Source of the DNA: Beijerinckiaceae bacterium
Lineage (GTDB): Bacteria > Pseudomonadota > Alphaproteobacteria > Rhizobiales > Beijerinckiaceae
DNA length: 33,769 nucleotides
Assembly: GCA_947372795.1 (NCBI GenBank)
Contig: CANBVC010000006.1
Location: 1 to 33,769 of the forward strand
Direction of reading: 5' to 3'
Positions 24,935 to 33,176 of this stretch are shown here, piece after piece. Position numbers and translations under genes: made by a program. The number at the start of each line of letters is the position of its first letter. The stretch's first letter is position 1. Under the pieces are notes generated by a model. That model was not told the origin of the DNA and did not search any database. It saw only the letters and a program-made list of their open reading frames with translations.

Positions 24935-27045
24935 TGGTGACGCAAGAACGGCTTGATCTGCATCCGGGGCCGTTGCGTCATCGCGCTATCGCATGGATGG
25001 AAAGCCCACTCGCCTTCAGCGCGCTCGTTCCAATTCTCACGCTTGCGGGCGCGGGCACGACCCTGCTCGCCCCGATGCTGCTTGACCCCGCGGCCTTCGG
25101 CGCCTTCGCCCTGCTCTCCATACTCTTTCAATATACGGCTGCGACCGATTTGGGCCTGTCGCAACTGGCCGATCGCTCCGCGGCCAAAGATGCTGGCAAT
25201 TCTGCGGCGATCTTGAGCGCGCGCTGGCGCATGGCGATCTTGGTGGCCAGCCTGGGCGTTCCGGCGGCTGCAGCATTCGCATGGTGGTCAGGGTCGCTTC
25301 CCATCCTTGCCACGGGACTTGCCGTGCTTGCAGGCGCCGCGTTCATGGCCGGCAATGGCCCCGTATCCATTCACCGCGCAGCGGCACGTATTGGCCATTT
25401 CACTTTAGCCGCACTCGTTCTCCAATTCGGCTTGACGTTGCCACGTCTCGCAGGGCTCGAACTGGGCGGCGTCACCGGCTGCTTCGCCGCGCTCGCGATC
25501 TGGTATGTGGGCGTCGCGCTGCTGATCGCGCGGCCCCCGCAGGGTAACAAGGGAAACATAACCGCCCTGCTCTCGCAATCCTTACCGCTCTTCGCCTTCT
25601 ATGGCGCATGGCTGCTTTTTATATCCGCCAATCGCTGGATCTCATGGGCGGTGTCATCGAGCGAGGCGGAGTTCGGCCTTTTCGCTTTTGGCGCTGGCTT
25701 TTTGATGGTGGGAGTTGGTGTCGTTTCAAACATCAGCCAGGTCCGCTATCCCCGCATCATCGCGAAGGTTGCGGCGTCAGGAGGCGCTGGCGCAAAAATG
25801 CTCGCGGGAGATCTAACGAGACTGGCTTTGGCCACTGCAATCTGTGTCGCTTTGGCGATCCCATCTGCCCACGCAATTATTGTTAGCCTGTTTCCACAGT
25901 ATGAGGCAGCGACCCCTTCAGCCATAGCGCTCGCGACAGGCGCGATCCCGCTTGCCATGGTTGCCTGGAGCCTGCCCGTATCGATCAGCCTGTCGCATCG
26001 TCCATGGCGGGACGCTTTGGTAGTCTTCGCCACTCCCATGCTTATGCTCGCTCCAGCGATGTGGCTCGGCCAACGCTCGGCGGGATTATCGGGACAGGCA
26101 TGGGCCTGCACCTTGGTAGCCGCGCTGCTCGCCAGCCTTCAACTTGATCTGCTTCGTCGAGCGGGCGCTCTAACCCTTGCGGGCGCAGGCCGTTGCCTTG
26201 CGCTTATGGCGAGCCTTGTCGTCGTGCTGGGAGGAACGATCAAAATGGCGAGCGCCGATGACAGGCCCATGTATAAAAAGCCACCAGCCGAGAATTTAGC
26301 TTTCGAAGATAATTTCGAAAAGCTACGTCTATGGAATGGCGTCTCTGGCGTATGGCAGCCCATCCTGCCATGGGGTGGCCGCACGATACCGACAAATCGA
26401 GAACGTGAGTTCTACGTCGACGCGCGCATCGATCCCCCTGCCATCGCCAGCCTCGCGCCCTTCTCGATCGACAACGGCCTTGTCATCACGGCCCGCCAAA
26501 TCCCTACCGACGCCCGTGCCGCATCTGCTGGTCTGCCCTATGCCTCCGGCCTGCTGACGACCGCACATGCGTTTTCGCAAACCTATGGCTATTTCGAAAT
26601 GCGGGCGAAAATGCCGAAAGGCCGTGGCTTGTGGCCCGCCTTCTGGCTGCTTCCAATCGATCGCACGTGGCCACCAGAAATCGACGTTATGGAAGCTCAT
26701 GGACATATGCTGAGCGGCTATTGGGCCACGATCCATTGGCGCGAGGCCGGTGGCGCTCCGCAAGAAAAAGGATTCCGGATCACCACGCCGGATCTCAGCG
26801 AGGACTTTCACGACTATGGCGTGGAATGGGGCCCGGAACATATCATCTGGACTTTCGACGGACGCGTGACGGCTCAAGCGCCAACACCCCCATCAATGCA
26901 AAAGCCCATGTACGTGGTCGTCAACCTCGCGGTCGGCGGCAAATGGCCGGGCGATCCGGACGCCGCAACGATATTCCCCGCTAGCATGCAAGTTCAACGT
27001 GTCCGCGCCTGGCGTCTCGACGCCAAGAAGGAGATTTCGGAATGA
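24934..27045 (+). CDS. Fusion: polysaccharide flippase (Wzx/MATE-like) plus GH16 glycoside hydrolase
   Basis: A 703-residue protein combining two polysaccharide functions. Residues 1 to about 440 form a polytopic membrane domain of the oligosaccharide flippase type, with about twelve helices. From about 450 there is a glycoside hydrolase family 16 domain: FEDNFEKLRLWNGVSG, YFEMRAKMPKGRGLWPAFWLLP and the catalytic motif E582-I-D584-V-M-E587. The junction helix (LALMASLVVVLGGTIKMASA, about 422-441) looks like a signal peptide, as if a secreted ExoK-like glycanase were fused in frame to a flippase. An ATG at 26206 within it lacks a ribosome site, so separate translation is unlikely. The ATG overlaps the preceding stop and the end overlaps the next start. 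Hydrolase orientation should be periplasmic. Confidence 0.87.
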   Translation: MVTQERLDLHPGPLRHRAIAWMESPLAFSALVPILTLAGAGTTLLAPMLLDPAAFGAFALLSILFQYTAATDLGLSQLADRSAAKDAGNSAAILSARWRMAILVASLGVPAAAAFAWWSGSLPILATGLAVLAGAAFMAGNGPVSIHRAAARIGHFTLAALVLQFGLTLPRLAGLELGGVTGCFAALAIWYVGVALLIARPPQGNKGNITALLSQSLPLFAFYGAWLLFISANRWISWAVSSSEAEFGLFAFGAGFLMVGVGVVSNISQVRYPRIIAKVAASGGAGAKMLAGDLTRLALATAICVALAIPSAHAIIVSLFPQYEAATPSAIALATGAIPLAMVAWSLPVSISLSHRPWRDALVVFATPMLMLAPAMWLGQRSAGLSGQAWACTLVAALLASLQLDLLRRAGALTLAGAGRCLALMASLVVVLGGTIKMASADDRPMYKKPPAENLAFEDNFEKLRLWNGVSGVWQPILPWGGRTIPTNREREFYVDARIDPPAIASLAPFSIDNGLVITARQIPTDARAASAGLPYASGLLTTAHAFSQTYGYFEMRAKMPKGRGLWPAFWLLPIDRTWPPEIDVMEAHGHMLSGYWATIHWREAGGAPQEKGFRITTPDLSEDFHDYGVEWGPEHIIWTFDGRVTAQAPTPPSMQKPMYVVVNLAVGGKWPGDPDAATIFPASMQVQRVRAWRLDAKKEISE

Positions 27046-28256
27046 CCTTGGGCCCCATTTCCTGCCTGCGTATGGCGCTTTTATGCTCGGCCCTGTCGGC
27101 GCCATGGGCGGCGACCGCCGCAGAGGCGAACTACAAGCTTGATACTGGCGATATCGTAGAAATCGACATTTTCGGCATGCCCGAATTTAAACGCCGCGCA
27201 ACCGTTAATATCGACGGAGACGTGGCTATTCCCTTTGTCGGAGGCCTTCATGCTTCGGGCCTTTCGCTGGCGGAACTTCGTAGCTCAATCGGCGCCGCCC
27301 TCATTGGCGTCGGCGCAATGCAAAGCCCGCAAGTGACTGTCGAGATCGCCGAACATCGGCCATTCTTCATTAGCGGCGACGTATCGCGCCCAGGCGCGAC
27401 AGCTTACCGCAAGGGACTAACCGTCCGTCACGCCATCGCTTTATCGGGCGGCTTCGACGCGCTCCGCTTCCGGTCCGAGAACCCGTTGATGGCGGCCCCT
27501 GAACTGCGCGCCAAACATCAAGCCCTGCTCCTCGATCTGGCACGGGCGGAAGCGCGGATCGCAAGCGTGCAAGCCGAGATCGGCAATCAAACCGACTTTG
27601 AGATGGAGGCTGCGAGCTCAACGCAAGGCGCCTCCGCCAAGGTGATCGAGGAAATAACGAAGGCGGAACGACACTCGCTCGCCGCGCGGATGCAAGAATG
27701 GGCGAAGCAACATGAATTTCACCGGGTGAAAATTGAACAAGCGCGGGAACAGGTGGCGGCGCTAACAGGAAGTCTTGAGCAGCAAAGCGAAGCTGCAAAA
27801 TATCAAAAAGCCGCAATGGAGCGCACAACCGCCAATGTCATGAAGGGTGTCACAGCAATTAATAGGGGCGATGAGGAACGTCGCAGCCTAGCCCTCATGA
27901 AATCGACTGAAACAGACACGCGTTCGCGCCTTGCAAGCGCCAGCACGGACCTTGCGAACGCTGTTCGCGAACTCGACAGAATGTCCGCCGACCGTGCTGC
28001 AAGTCTCCAGAAGTCTTTTGAGGCAGCGACGGTCGAACGTGAGAAGCTCAAGCTAGACCTACGCGCGATGACGGAAAAGCTTCTCTATGCTGGTGCGCTG
28101 AAGGCGCAGATGGGCAAGGCGGCTGCGCCAGAAATCACAATTCACCGGAACGCTGATGGCGAAAAAACGTCGTTCTCCGCTGACCAGGACACATTGATAA
28201 AGCCGGGCGATCTCATTGAGATCGCAATCGACCCGATGGCTCTCGCAAGTCGGTAA
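27042..28256 (+). CDS. ExoF-like polysaccharide export protein (Poly_export/SLBB)
   Basis: A 404-residue periplasmic/outer-membrane export protein. A signal peptide covers about residues 1-27 (RMALLCSALSAPWAATAAEA), with no lipobox Cys at the cut site. The Poly_export domain follows, with YKLDTGDIVEIDIFGMPEF and VNIDGDVAIPFVGG. Then an SLBB-type stretch has VEIAEHRPFFISGDVSRPGATAYRKGLTVRHAIALSGG. A coiled coil of about 170 residues (170-345) comes next, and a short C-terminal repeat of the domain, DTLIKPGDLIEIAI. The long coiled coil is typical of rhizobial ExoF. The ATG overlaps the stop of the flippase-GH16 gene. Confidence 0.87.
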   Translation: MTLGPISCLRMALLCSALSAPWAATAAEANYKLDTGDIVEIDIFGMPEFKRRATVNIDGDVAIPFVGGLHASGLSLAELRSSIGAALIGVGAMQSPQVTVEIAEHRPFFISGDVSRPGATAYRKGLTVRHAIALSGGFDALRFRSENPLMAAPELRAKHQALLLDLARAEARIASVQAEIGNQTDFEMEAASSTQGASAKVIEEITKAERHSLAARMQEWAKQHEFHRVKIEQAREQVAALTGSLEQQSEAAKYQKAAMERTTANVMKGVTAINRGDEERRSLALMKSTETDTRSRLASASTDLANAVRELDRMSADRAASLQKSFEAATVEREKLKLDLRAMTEKLLYAGALKAQMGKAAAPEITIHRNADGEKTSFSADQDTLIKPGDLIEIAIDPMALASR

Positions 28257-28280
28257 GACAAAAGAAAGCAAGGCAATGTC

Positions 28281-29675
28281 ATGATCGACCAGACGCTGGA
28301 TAACAGCGCCCGCCAAACGCCACCAAGCCTGACCGCGCTGATCGCAGTTTCAGCGCTGATCGCGCTCTTCTGGCTTGGAAGCCTGTCGCTCATTGGCCCG
28401 GTCGGCTATTTTGCGCCGTTCGTTCTCTTATTAGCGGGCGCTGCTTTATGGGTTGTCGCTTCAGCCATACAGGGCCGCGACTGGGCGCTGGCTGGCATGC
28501 TTGGCTTTGCGATCGTGGTCCCGAATATTTATTTTCAGCCTCAGGAGTTGCATGAGGCCGCCAGCTTGAACGCACAGAACGGCCTGAAGCTGCTTCTCTG
28601 GGCTGCGATGGGCGTCGTGGGTTTGGCGCGCTTGCCCCAGTATCTGACGCTGCTGAATGATCGCGTCATCCAATCCATTGGGCTCTTTAGCATCATCGCT
28701 GTCGCTTCGACGATATGGTCGCTCACGCCCGTATATACAGCCGTCGGCGCGCTTGGGTTCCTCGCCGCCATTCTATTTTGCTGCGCCGTCGCGGCGGAAA
28801 TTTCCGAACAGGCTATCTACCGCACCGTTGTCGTCTCATTTTTAATCTATGCCGCACTTAATCTTATCGCCACGATCGCTATACCTGATGTCGCATGGTT
28901 GGCGGGCTATAGCGACGGTGAAGCTCCCAGACTACAGGGGGTTTCAAGTCACCCCAACATTCTTGGCAAGGAAATGGCGTCGTTCATCTGCATATTGCTG
29001 CCGCTTGCGCTGGCCTACGGCCACAGGCGCAGGGCGCTGATGTTAGTGACGCTAGCCCTAGCAATCATGCTGGCGACGGGAAGCCGAACTTCGCTTGGAG
29101 CGATTGCGATCACACTCGCCTTGCCGATCATCGCCAGACCAAAAATCGCCAAGTCCCTCGTTTGGACCATAACAGCCCTGTGCGCCCTCGCTACGCTCTC
29201 GATCGCGCTTGGCTTCGTTCCCAATCTGCAACGGCTTCTCGACGGCGCAAGTCGCACGAGCGATGCAAGCGAAATTCTGACGCTGACCGGCAGAACGGAA
29301 TTATGGGGCTTCGTTTGGGACAAGATTTTGGAAGCGCCTCTCCTCGGCCATGGCTTCGGCGCAGCCGATGCTGTGTTAAGCCGCGAATGGTGGGGAGCGC
29401 CGGACGCCAGCGTGGGCGCCCACAACACCTGGCTTCAATCACTTCTGATCGTCGGCCTCGTCGGGACGCTTCCCTTCGCCTATTTCCATTTGGAATCGAT
29501 TAGACGCTGGTTCGCCAACCCTAACACTCTCACCAGACTGATTTCGCCCTATCTACTTATCTTGGGAATGACGGAAGTCGAAATCGCGGCCCATCCCGTG
29601 ATGCTTACGATCACGACGTTTCTGATCGTCGCCATCGATGTAAGGCGCAACCAAAACACGGCCGAGAACAAATGA
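28281..29675 (+). CDS. ExoQ/Wzy-like polysaccharide polymerase (O-antigen ligase family)
   Basis: A 464-residue membrane protein with about ten or more helices that should join lipid-linked repeats in the periplasm. The Wzy_C region is present: SSHPNILGKEMASF, TGSRTSLGAIAITLALP, then the larger periplasmic loop with LTGRTELWGFVWDKILEAPLLGHGFGAAD and VGAHNTWLQSLLIVGLVG, which is the most conserved part. This matches ExoQ of rhizobia better than O-antigen ligase WaaL, given the ExoY/ExoF neighbours. Twenty-four bases follow the ExoF-like gene. The stop overlaps the next start (ATGA). Confidence 0.88.
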   Translation: MIDQTLDNSARQTPPSLTALIAVSALIALFWLGSLSLIGPVGYFAPFVLLLAGAALWVVASAIQGRDWALAGMLGFAIVVPNIYFQPQELHEAASLNAQNGLKLLLWAAMGVVGLARLPQYLTLLNDRVIQSIGLFSIIAVASTIWSLTPVYTAVGALGFLAAILFCCAVAAEISEQAIYRTVVVSFLIYAALNLIATIAIPDVAWLAGYSDGEAPRLQGVSSHPNILGKEMASFICILLPLALAYGHRRRALMLVTLALAIMLATGSRTSLGAIAITLALPIIARPKIAKSLVWTITALCALATLSIALGFVPNLQRLLDGASRTSDASEILTLTGRTELWGFVWDKILEAPLLGHGFGAADAVLSREWWGAPDASVGAHNTWLQSLLIVGLVGTLPFAYFHLESIRRWFANPNTLTRLISPYLLILGMTEVEIAAHPVMLTITTFLIVAIDVRRNQNTAENK

Positions 29676-30823
29676 ATCAATTTCTTCGTCGGAGCGCCGA
29701 CAGGGCAAACATAACAGCGATCGGCGCCGCCCTCCGCCTGCTGAGCCTACCGCCAGCTCTGCGCTACGCGCGCGAGCGTCTGGAACATGCGGGTATGATC
29801 CTGATGTTTCATCATGTGGCGCCCAAGCGCGCCAATCGGCTGGGCGTCAACACCGGACTGGAAGTGACGCCAGAAACGCTTGAGGGCGTACTGACAAGCA
29901 TGAAGGCGCAAAACTACGACATCATATCGATGGATGAAGTGCCGGAACGTCTTGTGCGCGCGCGATCCGACCAGCGGCGCTTTGCAGCGCTGACATTCGA
30001 CGATGGAGGGCGCGACAATCTTATTCACGCAGCGCCAATCCTCCAGCGCCACGGCGCGCCCTTCACGATTTACGTCACCACGAGCTTTGCATCAGGGCTG
30101 ATCGCCCCATGGTGGTATGTTATAGAGCGCGCAACCATGGCTGCGTCATCCCTCATGATCGATGATGGACATGAACCCCGCCGCTTCGACACGGCAGACC
30201 ATCGTAGAAAAGCACAAGCGGCGGATGCGCTTCGCGACATCATGTGGCGCGCCAATGAGCCGCTGCGCGCACGCCAGACCGCTGACCTCGCGCGGCAGGC
30301 TGGCCTCGATCTGTGCGCATTAACCCGAGATTTATATATGGACTGGACCGAGCTTTCAGAAATCGCGGCGCTGCCGGGCTGCACCATCGGCGCACATACC
30401 GCAACTCACGCCAACCTGGCCCGGCTCGACGATAAATCAGCGATGAGGGAAATAGTCGAAGCGCGCGATATCATCCGCGAGCGTCTGAAGGTCGAGGTCA
30501 ATCATTTTTCCTATCCATATGGCGCCGTCGGCTGCTGCGATACGCGGGAATATGAATTCGCTCGCCAGGCGGGCTTTGCAACAGCTGTCACGACGCGACG
30601 AGGCGTACTAGCGTCCTACGATTTCGACGGACTGGCTTGCCTGCCGCGTGTGCCGATCAATGGTCATTATCAACATCCCCAGATGATCGATGCGCTAGTG
30701 AGCGGCTTGCCGATGGTCCTGGGCGCTCGCACAAGCGCTCTTCTGGCACACATAAAACGAAGCCTTCGAGTGCCTGGCAAGCCTAACAATCACCCTCGGC
30801 GACTTTGGGAGAAGCGGACCTAG
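29672..30823 (+). CDS. Polysaccharide deacetylase (CE4/NodB family)
   Basis: A 383-residue protein with a NodB-type domain. The metal and catalytic motif 1 is visible as LTFDDGGRD (about 107-115), motif 2 as HTATHANL (His-x3-His, about 241-245), and motif 3 as FSYPYGAVG. An inserted helical stretch of about 100 residues separates motifs 1 and 2. There is no clear signal peptide; the start contains RSADRANITAIGAALRLLSLPP, so location is uncertain. It is the last gene of the operon and could remove acetyl groups from sugars of the polymer made here. The 3' end converges on the enoyl-CoA hydratase gene 29 bases away, with no strong hairpin between. Confidence 0.87.
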   Translation: MNQFLRRSADRANITAIGAALRLLSLPPALRYARERLEHAGMILMFHHVAPKRANRLGVNTGLEVTPETLEGVLTSMKAQNYDIISMDEVPERLVRARSDQRRFAALTFDDGGRDNLIHAAPILQRHGAPFTIYVTTSFASGLIAPWWYVIERATMAASSLMIDDGHEPRRFDTADHRRKAQAADALRDIMWRANEPLRARQTADLARQAGLDLCALTRDLYMDWTELSEIAALPGCTIGAHTATHANLARLDDKSAMREIVEARDIIRERLKVEVNHFSYPYGAVGCCDTREYEFARQAGFATAVTTRRGVLASYDFDGLACLPRVPINGHYQHPQMIDALVSGLPMVLGARTSALLAHIKRSLRVPGKPNNHPRRLWEKRT

Positions 30824-30852
30824 CGCGCCTCACCGAGCAAAATGCGGACTAC

Positions 30853-31635
30853 TCAGCGCCCCTGCCAGACAGGCTCACGCTTTTCGAGAAAGGCGCGCGC
30901 GCCCTCCTTGCGGTCTTCTGAATAATAGACGTCAGGACCCGCATCGAGCCTTATGCCGGCATGCAAAGGCAATCCGTGAGACTTGCGGAAGGTCAGCTTC
31001 ATGCGTTGCAGGGACAGCGGCGCCGAACGGGCGATTTCGCCGGCAAGTTCCATCGCCACGCTCATCAATTGATCCGGAGGGGCGATCCTGTTCACGAGTC
31101 CCCAGCGCTCCGCCTCATCAAGACCGATGCGCCGCCCGGTATAGAGCCATTCCATAGCGATGCCGGGAGGAACCATGGTGGGCAGCACGACAGAGGCGAA
31201 ATTCGCACCCATCCCACGCCGCGCCTCAGGCACACCGAAGAACGCGTTGTCTGCGGCCACACGAAGATCGCAAGCCAGAGCCAGTTCGCAACCACCCGCG
31301 AGCGCTGGACCATTCACGATCGCGAGGAGCGGCTTGCGCGAGTCGATCATGACTTCGTAAATGCTGCGCTCTGGTTCATGCAGCGGCCCGCGATATGTCC
31401 CGGTCGATTCATCCGTGGCTCGCGCATCTTTCAAGTCAACACCCGCGCAAAAGGCGCTGCCCGCCCCGGTGATGGCCACAACCGCCACGTCGTCATCGAC
31501 ATCCGCCGCGATGATGGCCCGGCGCAGGGCCTGCGAGAGATCATGCGAGAGGGCGTTACGCCGGTCGGGGCGGTTGAGCGTCAAGAGCCGAATTTTGTCC
31601 TTGGTCTCGATCTTGAGAATGTCAGCATCGCTCAT
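30853..31635 (-). CDS. Enoyl-CoA hydratase/isomerase (crotonase family)
   Basis: A 260-residue crotonase-fold protein acting on acyl-CoA thioesters. Oxyanion-hole segments are AFCAGVDLKD and GPALAGGCELALACD. Both catalytic glutamates have counterparts, one in GGCELA and one in GVPEARRG, so hydratase activity is plausible. The C-terminal half carries EWLYTGRRIGLDEAERWGLVNRI. A GGGGGAG site lies just upstream of the ATG. A broken HMG-CoA lyase fragment is adjacent on the other strand; the two enzymes are partners in leucine breakdown, which hints at a methylglutaconyl-CoA hydratase role, but the true substrate is not determined. It is unrelated to the neighbouring photosynthesis and polysaccharide genes. 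Confidence 0.9.
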   Translation of the reverse strand: MSDADILKIETKDKIRLLTLNRPDRRNALSHDLSQALRRAIIAADVDDDVAVVAITGAGSAFCAGVDLKDARATDESTGTYRGPLHEPERSIYEVMIDSRKPLLAIVNGPALAGGCELALACDLRVAADNAFFGVPEARRGMGANFASVVLPTMVPPGIAMEWLYTGRRIGLDEAERWGLVNRIAPPDQLMSVAMELAGEIARSAPLSLQRMKLTFRKSHGLPLHAGIRLDAGPDVYYSEDRKEGARAFLEKREPVWQGR

Positions 31636-31757
31636 GTCCGCTCCCCCTTAAAACTGGCGCGCCATAATGTTCGCAGATGCCTTTAGAAGCAAAAGGTGGG
31701 ATGGCCGACAGGGCTGCCCACTTGAACTTCTGCGAGCCGCCATGCAATTCTACCTGA

Positions 31758-31877
31758 CAGGGCAATGCGGGCGCGGCGGGCAATATCTGCACCGAAAATT
31801 TCGTTCTGATGTGCGACGAGATGGGCGTGGCGACTGGCGTCGATCTCGTGCGCGCTGACACGGCGGGCAGGGATTGA
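31758..31877 (+). pseudogene. Probable C-terminal remnant of an HMG-CoA lyase gene
   Basis: The frame ending at the TGA 31875-31877 reads GNICTENFVLMCDEMGVATG followed by VDL, which looks like the C-terminal GN-(I/V)-(A/C)-TE-D-(x)-V-x-M-x-x-x-(M/L)-G-(I/V)-x-TGVDL segment of hydroxymethylglutaryl-CoA lyases. In-frame stop codons close the frame just before (31755), and the final 40 or so residues of the family are missing. No upstream part of the enzyme is found in the 120 bases to the enoyl-CoA hydratase start. It is therefore most likely a deletion relic. Recognition is from memory of the family and should be treated as probable. The rest of the 348-base gap (31636-31983) shows only the promoter space of the flanking genes. 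Confidence 0.5.
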
Positions 31878-31983
31878 ACGATTTCAGCCATCGCGCCGCA
31901 ATCAGCAACTAGCTTTTTGCAGGCGCGGCCCTCAAAAAACGGCTACATTCGGATCATCACGACAAAACGAGGAAACCACCCAG

Positions 31984-33006
31984 ATGCAGTTCGGCCTTTA
32001 TGCGCCCATTCCTATGGCGACCGTTGGATCCCCCGAGGTCGCCAAGTCGCATGCGGAGGCTCTCAAGGCCCTCCCCGCCGGCACTCGGGACCTGCAACTG
32101 GAACATTCCACCGATCTCCTGGTCGCCGCCGATCAATCAGGATTCGACATATGCCTCTTCGCTGAGCGGCATCTGGGCAGCGATTTATCCGCCTGGCTGC
32201 TCGCCAGCGCAGTTGGCTCGCGCCTTGAACGCATGCGCGCGCTCGTCGCCATTCATCCGGGCCTGCTAGATCCCGTGCTCGCGGCCAAGATGGCAGCCTC
32301 GCTTGATCGCATGTGCAAGGGCGGCATGGCCTTCAACATCGTCAACGGCTGGTTTGGCGAAGAATTCGAAATGTTCGGCGGAAAGATCCTGCAAGGCGCT
32401 GACCGCTACAAGCGAGCGACCGAATTCATCGAGGTGATGCGCGGCCTGTGGGAAAACGAGACCTTTTCCTACGAAGGCGAGTTCTTCCGCTACACGGACG
32501 CGCGCCTGCTTCTGAAGCCCGGTCATGGCGAATCCCCCGAAATCTACTCTGTCAGCGCGGGCGACGAGGGGCGCGACTTCATCGCCCAAAATTGCGACTG
32601 GTGGTTCATCAACTACCCCAAACAGGCCGAAAACGTCGATGACGTCATGCGCGGCGTCGAAAGCTCGGTGAGCGACATGCGCAGGCGCGCCGAGCGCGAG
32701 GGACGCAAGGTGCGCTTCGCCATGAATCCCTTCGTCGCAGTCGAAAAAGACGAGGAAACCGGCATCAACAAGACCATCGAAGAGGTCATGAAATATGATC
32801 CCGAGCCCGATGTGCGAAAGATGGAGCGGCGCATGCTGCCCGCGCTCAAGGCCGGCCTTATCGGCACGCCCAAGAATATCCACGCACAGCTGCGCCGATA
32901 CCGTGACCTTGGCCTTGAACTTATCCTTTGCAAGATGATTCCCACTGTGGAAAACATCCGGCGGATTGGCGAAGAGGTCGTCATTCCCGGCCATCAGATC
33001 AACTGA
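31984..33006 (+). CDS. LLM-class (luciferase-like) flavin-dependent monooxygenase
   Basis: A 340-residue TIM-barrel flavoprotein of the bacterial-luciferase-like group, using reduced FMN and oxygen. Typical parts are MQFGLYAPIPMATVG at the first strand, ICLFAERHLGSDLSAW, ALVAIHPGLLDPVLAAKMAASLDRM, FNIVNGWFGEEFEMFGG, RYKRATEFIEVMRGLW and PEIYSVSAGDEGRDFIAQNCDW. It is closest in style to alkanesulfonate/dimethylsulfone monooxygenases (SsuD/SfnG), but its substrate cannot be fixed and no sulfonate transport gene adjoins. GAGGAAA lies about 9 bases upstream of the ATG. It appears to be a single-gene unit, followed by a hairpin at 33022. Confidence 0.87.
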   Translation: MQFGLYAPIPMATVGSPEVAKSHAEALKALPAGTRDLQLEHSTDLLVAADQSGFDICLFAERHLGSDLSAWLLASAVGSRLERMRALVAIHPGLLDPVLAAKMAASLDRMCKGGMAFNIVNGWFGEEFEMFGGKILQGADRYKRATEFIEVMRGLWENETFSYEGEFFRYTDARLLLKPGHGESPEIYSVSAGDEGRDFIAQNCDWWFINYPKQAENVDDVMRGVESSVSDMRRRAEREGRKVRFAMNPFVAVEKDEETGINKTIEEVMKYDPEPDVRKMERRMLPALKAGLIGTPKNIHAQLRRYRDLGLELILCKMIPTVENIRRIGEEVVIPGHQIN

Positions 33007-33021
33007 TCAACCGGACGAAAG

Positions 33022-33044
33022 GTGCGCCGACGACCCCGGCGCGC
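33022..33044 (+). terminator. GC-rich hairpin after the LLM monooxygenase gene
   Basis: GTGCGCCG pairs with CGGCGCGC (8 bp, one G-U) around a 7-base loop, 16 bases after the stop. No U tract follows, so termination is uncertain. Confidence 0.3.
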
Positions 33045-33176
33045 AGATCCTGCGGAGCTGGTTTCAGCCGACAAAAACCTTGAATTAAGCACAATCTTCA
33101 GTAATGGAGGACGGCTCGCTTCGTCGCCATTTGGGCAGGCTTAAGCCCGCAAGCGAGCAAGTGGAGGGAGAATCCC

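Noticed and set aside
31622-31891. An 89-codon minus-strand frame upstream of the enoyl-CoA hydratase
   Set aside because: It overlaps the hydratase start and the lyase remnant on the other strand; it looks like an antisense shadow.
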